Of a stretch of DNA of 8,712 nucleotides, positions 1 to 6,589 are shown piece after piece; the first letter of the stretch is position 1, and every line of letters begins with the position of its first letter. Source of the stretch: CAINDZ01 sp964399195 (GTDB taxonomy: Bacteria > Krumholzibacteriota > Krumholzibacteriia > LZORAL124-64-63); contig CAYNPY010000124.1 of assembly GCA_964399195.1 (NCBI GenBank), forward strand, positions 1 to 8,712, in the 5' to 3' direction. The translations under genes and the position numbers were made by a program. Below the pieces are notes generated by a model, which saw only the letters and a program-made list of their open reading frames with translations, did no database searches and was not told the DNA's origin.

Positions 1-1235
1 TGCCAGTGGCGGGTCTCGGCGCGGAAGGCGTCCAGTTCGGCGCCGGTGAACGTCGCCAGGCCCGCGTCGCGCAGGCTGCGCGCCGCGGCCAGGTCGCCCT
101 TGTGCAGGGCCAGGACCATCGCCTGCTCGACCCACAGCCGCAGGCGGCGCCGCACGCTGCCTGTGCCGTGCCCCTCGCGGGCCAGGGCCAGCGCCCGGTC
201 CAGATCCGCGCGGGCCCGCTCGGGCTGCCCGGCCAGCAGACGCAGCTCGGCGGCCCGTCGCCACAGGTCCAGCCGCAGGGACGGTTTCAGGCCGGGCGCG
301 GCGGCGATCTCGGCGTACGCCGCCGCGTCGCCCTGGCGCGCCGCGCGCCGGCCGTTCACCCACATGGCCTGCAGGTCGGCGTCGCCGGGAGGTTGCGGGT
401 GGCGCCGGAAGTGGTCGGCCAGTTCGGCCTTGGGCAGCAGCGCCGCGCCCAGCGCCGCGCGCCACGGCTCGTCCAGGCCCGAGGCGGCCAGGTCCAGCGG
501 GCGGACGCCGCCGCCGCGGCCCGCGCTCGCCAGCCAGGCGCGCCAGGCGTCGCTGACTTCGGGCGGCGCCACCGGCGTGTGCCCGCGCGCGCGGCTGTAG
601 GCGACCCACAGCGCCCAGGCGTTGCCGGCGTCGTACGACGGCAGGGGCAGCGCTTCCGGCCAGATCGTGGCCGTCTCGGCGGCGGGGCCGGCGCCGAGGC
701 GCGCCAGGCGCCGCGCGCGCAGCGCCCAGACGAAGTTCTCGCGCGGTTCGATGCCCGGTCCGCGCCGCGACGCGAGGACTTCGGCCTCGGCTCGCGCCGC
801 CGCGCGTTCGCCCCGCGCCAGGTGCGCGAAGAAGCGCCGCGCTCCCAGTTCGCCCGCGAGGATCTCCTCGCCTCCGGCCGCCGGCGGGGGCTGGGTGGTG
901 TCGGCGAAGGCGAGCGCCGCCCGGTGCAGGGCGCCCAGGCGCGCGTCGGCCCGGTCGCCTTCGCGCGCCGCCAGCCAGCGCCGCGCCAGGTCGGCGCCCG
1001 GCACGGCCGGCAGCGACGGGTCCAGGCAACGGAGCGCGGCGCGGGTCCAGGCGGTGTCGGTCGCGGCCGCTTCGAGCAGGCCCCGCGGGTAGCCGTCGTC
1101 GGTGGGTTCGACCGCGAGGCCGCCCACCTGGAAGCGCTCCAGCCAGGGATCGTAGAGCGGACCCGCGCCCGCGTGAGCCGCCGGCAGCAGACCGGCGGAG
1201 AGGGCCGCGATCGCGGCCGCGCGACGGAAGCTCAA
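1..1235 (-). CDS. Secreted TPR-like helical protein of unknown function (3' end beyond window)
   Basis: I do not recognise a named family. The minus-strand frame is open without a stop from TTG at 1235 to the left edge, giving 411 codons. The start MSFRRAAAIAALSAGLLPAA has a basic n-region and a hydrophobic core, followed by HAGAGPLYDPW; this looks like a Sec signal peptide cleaved near residues 22-24 (AHA|G). The mature part is rich in Ala, Arg, Leu and Trp and looks all-helical. Residues about 285-400 show repeated A/L-rich helix pairs (around 296-311, 322-352 and 367-396) resembling degenerate TPR/Sel1-like units. TTG is chosen because it directly precedes the signal peptide, overlaps the upstream stop as TTGA, and has AAGGTGG ten bases upstream; the next in-frame ATG is only codon 291. 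The overlap implies translation coupled to the M6 protease gene. A periplasmic or surface scaffold role is inference. The coding call is fairly firm; the function is unknown. Confidence 0.72.
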   Translation of the reverse strand, partial: MSFRRAAAIAALSAGLLPAAHAGAGPLYDPWLERFQVGGLAVEPTDDGYPRGLLEAAATDTAWTRAALRCLDPSLPAVPGADLARRWLAAREGDRADARLGALHRAALAFADTTQPPPAAGGEEILAGELGARRFFAHLARGERAAARAEAEVLASRRGPGIEPRENFVWALRARRLARLGAGPAAETATIWPEALPLPSYDAGNAWALWVAYSRARGHTPVAPPEVSDAWRAWLASAGRGGGVRPLDLAASGLDEPWRAALGAALLPKAELADHFRRHPQPPGDADLQAMWVNGRRAARQGDAAAYAEIAAAPGLKPSLRLDLWRRAAELRLLAGQPERARADLDRALALAREGHGTGSVRRRLRLWVEQAMVLALHKGDLAAARSLRDAGLATFTGAELDAFRAETRHW

Positions 1236-4150
1236 CGCGCCAACACCACCTTGCGCGCCGGCGAGGGGCCGGCGCCGGTCAAGCGGACGATATAGGTGCC
1301 GGCCGGCAGCCGGCGTCCCCGCTCGTCCCGTCCGTCCCAGACGACGAACGAGACGCCGGGGGCGATCTCGCGCGCGTGCACGCGCCGCCCGGCCAGGTCG
1401 TGCACGAGCAGGCTGACCCGGCCCTCGACGGGCGCGGCCAACGAGAAGCGGACCTCGGCGGCGGCCGGGTTCGGCCACGGCAGGCCCAGCGCGGCCGGCT
1501 GCGTCGTGGGGCCAACGTACACGACCGCCGGCCCCAGCGCGAGCGTCCCCCACGGCGCCGGGCCCGTCACCCGCACCTCGCAGCGCGCGCGCGGCGGGCC
1601 GGGCAACAATGGCAGCAGCTGCGAAGCGGGCAGCGCAGCGGACTGCGTCGTCACGATCGTCGTCCAGGTGCTGTCCGGCGGCACGCGCGCCTGCACCGCG
1701 AACGTCGGCGGCTCGCCGACCAATGGCCAGAGCTCAGACCAGTCCAGCCCGTCGTCCCAGCGCAACGCCGCCGCCGGCGCCGCCGGCAGCGGCTCGAGGG
1801 CCGCCACGAGCCAGCCGCGCGCGCGCCACAGGTCGTTCGCCGCGAATTCCAGGCGCAGGCGCCAGGGCCCCGGGCCTGCGGCCGGCAGCGGGACGACGTC
1901 GCTGCGCCACACGGGCCGGCGCCCGGCGTCCAATTCGCCGGGCTCGCGGCCGAACGAGCCGCGTCCGCGCAGCGCGCTGCCGGAACTGCCGTCCACGCGC
2001 GCGGTCCAGCCGCCGAGCGGCGCGGCGGCGATCTCGCTGCCGTCCGGGGCCAACCAGGACACGGTCGCGCCGTCCATCGGCACGCCGCCCGGCAGCGTCT
2101 CGACGTCCACCCAGTGCACCAGCCGGACCGCCGCCCAGTCGCCGGAGACCGGCCCGCTGGTCAGGCGCGCGCGGCCGCGGTTGGTGTAGGCCACATCCGG
2201 CCACGCGGCCGGGTCGGCGTTCTCGCCCGTGCAGGCGAGCACCGGCCCGCCGCCGGACGCGGGCGACTCGCCGCCGCTCCAGCGGCGCCACGCGGTGCCG
2301 GGGCCGTCGGGCTGCTCGAGCGTCCACTCGCCGGGCCAGACCTGGGCGAAGTCGAGGGTGGCGGCGCCGGCCGCCCAGGCCCAGGCCCGTTCCGCGGCGG
2401 CCGTCGCCAGATCCGCTCCCTGCAGCGTGTAGCGGAAGCGAGTGACGGCGTCCGCCGGCGGCTCGCCGGCGAGCTCGAAGCGCACCGGCTGGATTGGGCG
2501 CCAGGCGCCGTCGGCCCCGCGCGCGAGCGCCACCTCGGCCGGCGCGCCGCCGGCCAGCGCGCCCCAGGCGGGATCGCCCACGGTCTCCACGCGCAGGAGC
2601 AGGTCGCCCGGCTGCCCGCCGCGCAGGACGGCGGCGAACTGGAGATCGCGCTCGCCGCCCGTGCCCGGCCAGCTGGCCTCGAAACGGGCCCACGGCTGCG
2701 GCGCGCTGGCGGTGCGGTGGACCACCCAGCCGGGGCCGTCGCCGATTCCCGTGATCGCCACGCCGGACGGACCGCCGTACCCGTCGCTCGACGGAACGCT
2801 CGTCGGCGTCAGTTCGGTGACCGCGCCCGGTCCCGGGAACAGATCGCCCGCGGCGCCGGCTGACAGGCCGCGGCGCAGCGCGTCGTCGCCGTCGGCTTCC
2901 ACCAGCCTCGCGCGCAGGTGCCAGGCGCCCGGGCCGTCCTCCAGCCAGCGCCCCTCGGGCACGGCCTCGTCGACGTGGAGCACGACCAGTCCGGCGCCCG
3001 GCAGCGCCGCGTCGAATGGCGCCGCGGAGGCGGGATCCCGCGCCTCGAGCAGGAGGAACTCCGCGCCGGCGCCGTCCTGCGTCCAGACGCGGTGCGCCTG
3101 CGCGGCGCCCGCCGCGGGCGCGCGCAGCGTGTCGCCGCGGGCCGGGCTGTCGGTGATCGTCGTCACGTCGCACCAGCCCAGCAGCGCGCGCGAGTAGGCG
3201 TCCGGCAGCGACGGGTTCCAGCCGCCGCCGGTGCCCAGCGCGCCGGCCGCCATCAGGCTGAAGACGCCCAGCCCGCCGGCCCCGGCGATGTCGCCCGCCC
3301 CGGTCGCCGGCGGCAGCAGCGGGTCGTAGCGGTCCTCCAGGCCCAGCAGGTGCGCCGTCTCGTGCGCCCAGATGCCGGGCCCGCTGCGCAGGCTGGCCAC
3401 GGCGTAGGCGCCGGCGTTGACGCCCCGCGCGCTGACGGGTTCCTCCAGGTAGTACTGCAGCGCCTGCACCAGCCCGCGCTGCGCGTCGTTCTCCTGACCG
3501 ACCTCCGCGTGAAGAACGAGCACGCCGTCCACCCAGCCGTCGTCGTCGCCGCTGCGCGGCCGGCCGTCGGGCCCGTCCAGGTCGGCGAGACCCAGGTCGA
3601 AGCCCGCGGCGGCGACGGCGGCCAGCGCCTCGCGCGCCAGCTTGCGCGAGCGGGAGAAGCCGTTGAAGCCGATGTCCGAGTATTCGGCGGCGGCGCCCGG
3701 GAGCCGGACCAGCGGCGCCAGCACGGGCACCAGCTCGCAGCGCCCGGCCGACGCGACCGCGAAATAGCGCCGCAGCGATTGCCCGTCGGCCGAGCCGAGG
3801 CGGGGCGCCAGCGCGGCGGGATTCCATCCGGGCGGCAGGCGGTGGTCGGCGAAATCGACGGGGATGACCAGCAGGCCGAACCGGGCCGGCGATGCGGTCG
3901 GATCCAGCAGCGTCTTGGCGCCGGCGCCGGCGGCCGCCGTGCGCGCGGCAGCGGCCAGGCTGGCCCGGCGCAAGTCATCGCGACGCGCTGCGCGCCAACG
4001 GCTGAGTTCGGGATCCGGCGCCGGCCCGGCGGAGGCGGCCGCCGGCCCGGGCAGGCCCAGGCACAGGACCGCCATGGCGACCGTCAGGATCCGGCGCAGG
4101 AGCACGCGGAAGCTGCCTTCCCGGCGGCGGCGCGGGGTGCCGCCGACCAT
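1232..4150 (-). CDS. Secreted M6 family metalloprotease with C-terminal FlgD-like sorting/Ig domain
   Basis: A 972-residue zinc endopeptidase of the immune inhibitor A (M6) type, exported from the cell. Residues 1-42 form an Arg-rich n-region, a hydrophobic core (about 21-35) and a probable signal peptidase site in PAAASA|GPAPD. The catalytic part has DGVLVLHAEVG at 208-218, then HETAHLLGLED at 263-273, the HExxHxxGxxD zinc motif with catalytic Glu264, and FSLMAAG at 297-303 as the likely Met-turn. Typical M6 follow-up blocks are FLLLEAR (365-371), PGAGLVVLHVDE (384-395), LVEADGD (416-422) and GDLFPG (435-440). A long beta-rich middle part follows. About 886-972 is a FlgD-like domain: WPNP at its start, LLVHDLAGRRV, WDGRDERGRRLPAGTY and a final KVVLAR, like T9SS-type tails. 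The start could instead be GTG at 4105, which trims 15 residues and leaves a cleaner signal peptide. It begins 25 nt after purH and overlaps the next gene by 4 nt. The family call is secure; the substrate is unknown. Confidence 0.93.
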   Translation of the reverse strand: MVGGTPRRRREGSFRVLLRRILTVAMAVLCLGLPGPAAASAGPAPDPELSRWRAARRDDLRRASLAAAARTAAAGAGAKTLLDPTASPARFGLLVIPVDFADHRLPPGWNPAALAPRLGSADGQSLRRYFAVASAGRCELVPVLAPLVRLPGAAAEYSDIGFNGFSRSRKLAREALAAVAAAGFDLGLADLDGPDGRPRSGDDDGWVDGVLVLHAEVGQENDAQRGLVQALQYYLEEPVSARGVNAGAYAVASLRSGPGIWAHETAHLLGLEDRYDPLLPPATGAGDIAGAGGLGVFSLMAAGALGTGGGWNPSLPDAYSRALLGWCDVTTITDSPARGDTLRAPAAGAAQAHRVWTQDGAGAEFLLLEARDPASAAPFDAALPGAGLVVLHVDEAVPEGRWLEDGPGAWHLRARLVEADGDDALRRGLSAGAAGDLFPGPGAVTELTPTSVPSSDGYGGPSGVAITGIGDGPGWVVHRTASAPQPWARFEASWPGTGGERDLQFAAVLRGGQPGDLLLRVETVGDPAWGALAGGAPAEVALARGADGAWRPIQPVRFELAGEPPADAVTRFRYTLQGADLATAAAERAWAWAAGAATLDFAQVWPGEWTLEQPDGPGTAWRRWSGGESPASGGGPVLACTGENADPAAWPDVAYTNRGRARLTSGPVSGDWAAVRLVHWVDVETLPGGVPMDGATVSWLAPDGSEIAAAPLGGWTARVDGSSGSALRGRGSFGREPGELDAGRRPVWRSDVVPLPAAGPGPWRLRLEFAANDLWRARGWLVAALEPLPAAPAAALRWDDGLDWSELWPLVGEPPTFAVQARVPPDSTWTTIVTTQSAALPASQLLPLLPGPPRARCEVRVTGPAPWGTLALGPAVVYVGPTTQPAALGLPWPNPAAAEVRFSLAAPVEGRVSLLVHDLAGRRVHAREIAPGVSFVVWDGRDERGRRLPAGTYIVRLTGAGPSPARKVVLAR
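1246..1252 (-). promoter_or_regulatory. Shine-Dalgarno for the TTG-started secreted protein
   Basis: The minus strand reads AAGGTGG here, matching AAGGAGG at six of seven bases and ending ten bases before the TTG at 1235. It lies inside the last codons of the protease gene. Together with the TTGA stop/start overlap it decides the start of the downstream gene and suggests termination-reinitiation coupling. Confidence 0.5.
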
Positions 4151-4175
4151 TCCGCCATCAGGATACGGCCGGGCG

Positions 4176-5702
4176 TCAGTGGTTGAAATGACGACGGCCG
4201 GCCAACAGCAGCGTCACGCCCAGTTCGGCGGCCCGGGCCGCGACCTCGTCGTCGCGGATCGAGCCGGCCGGCGCCACCACGGCGCGGATCCCGGCGGCGG
4301 CGAGCTTCTCGACGCCGTCCGGGAACGGGAAGAACCCGTCCGAGGCGGCCAGCGCGTCCCGCAGTTCGAGTCCCTGCGCGCGCGCCTTGCCGATGGCCAG
4401 CTCGACGGAATCGACGCGGCTCATCTGGCCGAAACCGCAGCCGAGGGTTGCGGTTCCGTCGACGATGACGATCGCGTTGCTCTTGCCGTGCTTGGCCACC
4501 TTCCAGCCCAGCGCCAGGCCCGCGCGCGTGGCCGCGTCCGGCTCCGGTCCGGCCGCCAGGCGCCAGTCGGCCAGTTCGGGGAATCCCTCGTCCTCGTCCT
4601 GCCGCAGCAGCAGTCCGCCCCAGGCGCGCGAGCGGCCGCGCGTGGCGGCCAGGAAGCGCGGCAGGTCGGCGGTGAGCACGCGCACGTTCTTCTTGCGGGT
4701 CAGGCGCTCCAGGGCACCGGGCGCGTACGAGGGCGCCGCGATGATCTCCAGGAAGCGCTCGGCCAGCAGGGCGGCGGCCGCCTCGTCGATTTCGGCGTTG
4801 AAGGCGAACACGCCGCCGAACGCCGAGACCGGGTCCGAGCGCAGCGCCAGCTCCAGCGCGCGCGCGGGCTCGCCCACGGCGAAGCCGCACGGGTTGGTGT
4901 GCTTGAGGATGGCGCAGCAGGGCTCGCTGAAGTCGGCGGCCAGCTTGAGGCCCGCCACCAGGTCGACCAGGTTGTTGTAGGAGAGTTCCTTGCCCCCGTG
5001 CAGCGACAGCCCCACGTCGGCCAGCGTGCCGCCGCCGGGCAGGAACATGCGCGCGCCCTGGTGCGGGTTCTCGCCATAGCGCAGGTGCACGCCGCAGTCC
5101 ACGCGTCCGGTGACGCCCTCCAGCCAATCGGCGATGGCGTCGTCGTAGCGCTCGGTCAGGCGGAAGACGGCCGCCGCCAGGCGCCGGCGCAATTCCACGG
5201 TGGTGGTCCCGCCGCGGGCGTCCAGTTCGGCCAGCACCTCGGCGTAGTGCGCCGGATCGGGCACCACCGTGACGCGCGCGAAGTTCTTCGCGGCCGCGCG
5301 CAGCATCGTCGGCCCGCCCACGTCGATCTTCGCCACCAGTTGCGCCTCGTCGCCGCCCTCGGCGCGGGCGGCGCCGAAGCGGTAGAGGTTCACGACGACG
5401 AGGTCGATGGGCGCGATGCCCAGCTCCGCGACCGCGGCGAACGCGGCCTCGTCCGGTCCGAGGATGCCGCCGTGCACCGCCGGGTGCAGCGTCTTGACGC
5501 GCCCGCCGAAGATCTCCGGATAGCCGGTGATCGTGTCGACGTCGGTGACCGGCAGCCCGCCCTCGCGCAGCGCGGTCGCCGTGCCGCCGGAGGCCACCAG
5601 CTCGAAATCGTGCCGGGCCAGGCCGCGCGCGAACTCCACCAGCCCGGTCTTGTCGGTGACGCTCAGCAGCGCGCGGCGCCGCCTCACAGGTACGCCCGCC
5701 AT
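4176..5702 (-). CDS. purH: Bifunctional AICAR formyltransferase / IMP cyclohydrolase
   Basis: PurH carries out the last two steps of de novo IMP synthesis in the cytoplasm: formyl transfer from 10-formyl-THF to AICAR, then cyclisation to IMP. With the chosen start it has 508 residues, normal for the family. The N-terminal MGS-like cyclohydrolase domain spans about 10-195, with ALLSVTDKTG (11-20), SGGTATALR (38-46), GRVKTLHPAVHGGIL (67-81) and IDVGGPTMLRAAAKN (126-140). The transformylase domain spans about 205-508: RYGENPHQGA (208-217), SYNNLVD (241-247), KHTNPCG (267-273, with the catalytic Lys267-His268 pair), SAFGGVFAFN (293-302), KHGKSNAI (404-411), DGFFPFPDG (455-463) and the conserved C-terminal end RHFNH. 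ATG at 5702 is preferred because GGAGGAGG lies seven bases before it; GTG at 5687, in a GTGA overlap with the purC stop, is an alternative. The open frame extends to 5852, but those residues are antiparallel junk over purC. It is almost certainly co-transcribed with purC. Confidence 0.97.
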   Translation of the reverse strand: MAGVPVRRRRALLSVTDKTGLVEFARGLARHDFELVASGGTATALREGGLPVTDVDTITGYPEIFGGRVKTLHPAVHGGILGPDEAAFAAVAELGIAPIDLVVVNLYRFGAARAEGGDEAQLVAKIDVGGPTMLRAAAKNFARVTVVPDPAHYAEVLAELDARGGTTTVELRRRLAAAVFRLTERYDDAIADWLEGVTGRVDCGVHLRYGENPHQGARMFLPGGGTLADVGLSLHGGKELSYNNLVDLVAGLKLAADFSEPCCAILKHTNPCGFAVGEPARALELALRSDPVSAFGGVFAFNAEIDEAAAALLAERFLEIIAAPSYAPGALERLTRKKNVRVLTADLPRFLAATRGRSRAWGGLLLRQDEDEGFPELADWRLAAGPEPDAATRAGLALGWKVAKHGKSNAIVIVDGTATLGCGFGQMSRVDSVELAIGKARAQGLELRDALAASDGFFPFPDGVEKLAAAGIRAVVAPAGSIRDDEVAARAAELGVTLLLAGRRHFNH

Positions 5703-6589
5703 GCCGCGGCCTCCTCCGGGAACAGGATCTCCAGCACTTCCCGATAACGCGCCGCCGTTCGCGTGAGCACGTCCGCCGGCAGCGGCGGCGGCGGCGGGGC
5801 CTTGTCCCAGGTCAGGGTCTCGAGGTGGTTGCGCAGGATCTGCTTGTCCCAACTCGGCGGCTCCTGCCCGGGCACCACCTGGTCCGCCGGCCAGAAGCGG
5901 CTGGAATCGGGGGTCAGCACCTCGTCGATCAGGGCGATGCGGCCGTCGATGAGCCCGAACTCGAACTTGGTGTCCGCAAGGACGACGCCGCGGGCCCGCG
6001 CGTACTCGGCCCCGTCGCCGTAGAGACGCAGCGTCAGGTCCCTGAGGGCGGCCGCGCGCTCCGGTCCGACGGCGGCCTCGACGTCGGCGAACGACATGTC
6101 TTCATCGTGGCCGACGTCGGCCTTCGTCGTCGGCGTGAACAGCGGGTGCGGCAGGCGGTCGGCCAGGCGCAGGCCGGGCGGCAGGGGCTGACCGCAGATC
6201 GTGCCCGAGGCGCGGTATGACTTGTGGCCCGAGCCGGCCAGGTAGCCGCGCACGACGCATTCGACCGGGAAGCGCTCGGCCTTGCGAACCAACATCGAGC
6301 GCCCGCCCAGGGCGTCCGCGTGCGCGGCGAACGGCGCCGGGAACGCGCGCGGATCGGCCGTGACCACGTGGTTGGGCACGACGTCGGCGAAGTGGCGGAA
6401 CCAGCCCAGGCTCATCACGCTGAGCACGACGCCGCGGCCGGGCACCAGGTCATCCATGATGACGTCGAAGGCCGAGACGCGGTCGGTCGCCACGATGAGG
6501 AGACGGTCGCCGAGGTCGAAGATGTCGCGCACCTTCCCCTCGTGATCGGGCCGCAGGCCCAGGTCACGCGTGCTGCGCAGGGCGGGCAT
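5684..6589 (-). CDS. purC: Phosphoribosylaminoimidazole-succinocarboxamide synthase (SAICAR synthetase)
   Basis: PurC joins CAIR and aspartate with ATP to make SAICAR in de novo purine synthesis; it is cytoplasmic. The protein has 301 residues, the length of the long (yeast ADE1-like) form rather than the roughly 240-residue E. coli form. Visible family blocks are EGKVRDIFDLGDRLLIVATD (17-36, nucleotide-binding N-lobe), DRVSAFDVIM (36-45), VECVVRGYLAGSGHKSY (109-125), LFTPTTKADVGHDE (150-163), LADTKFEFGL (204-213) and LIDEVLTPDSSRFW (220-233). A proline run (PPPPP, 265-269) sits in the C-terminal part and is unremarkable for this GC content. ATG 6589 is chosen because the family starts about 17 residues before GKVRD and because GGAGG lies seven bases upstream; the same frame stays open to 8170, but that stretch overlies comEC in another phase. 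It has its own promoter and leader at 6723-6590 and overlaps purH at its 3' end. Nothing suggests damage. Confidence 0.97.
   Translation of the reverse strand: MPALRSTRDLGLRPDHEGKVRDIFDLGDRLLIVATDRVSAFDVIMDDLVPGRGVVLSVMSLGWFRHFADVVPNHVVTADPRAFPAPFAAHADALGGRSMLVRKAERFPVECVVRGYLAGSGHKSYRASGTICGQPLPPGLRLADRLPHPLFTPTTKADVGHDEDMSFADVEAAVGPERAAALRDLTLRLYGDGAEYARARGVVLADTKFEFGLIDGRIALIDEVLTPDSSRFWPADQVVPGQEPPSWDKQILRNHLETLTWDKAPPPPPLPADVLTRTAARYREVLEILFPEEAAAWRAYL
5710..5717 (-). promoter_or_regulatory. Shine-Dalgarno for purH, inside the purC 3' end
   Basis: The minus strand reads GGAGGAGG, ending seven bases before the ATG at 5702. This strong site also encodes the Glu-Glu of the purC C-terminus (PEEAAAW). 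It favours ATG 5702 over the GTG at 5687 as the purH start and gives a 19-nt purC-purH overlap. Confidence 0.65.

Noticed and set aside
6..1295. 429-codon plus-strand open frame
   Set aside because: Its Arg/Gln/Ala-rich translation has no recognisable domain, and it lies opposite a minus-strand frame with a signal peptide, ribosome binding site and coupled start. Long antisense frames are expected at this GC content.
4151..4200. Possible terminator between purH and the protease gene
   Set aside because: Only a 5-bp CGTCA/TGACG pairing with a 10-base loop and scattered GGCCGG repeats are present, with no T-tract after them, so there is no support for an intrinsic terminator.
3864..5747. 627-codon plus-strand open frame opposite purH and the protease 5' end
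   Set aside because: It covers unambiguous purH coding on the other strand, has repetitive Arg/Gln/Gly composition and shows no domain; it is a composition artefact.
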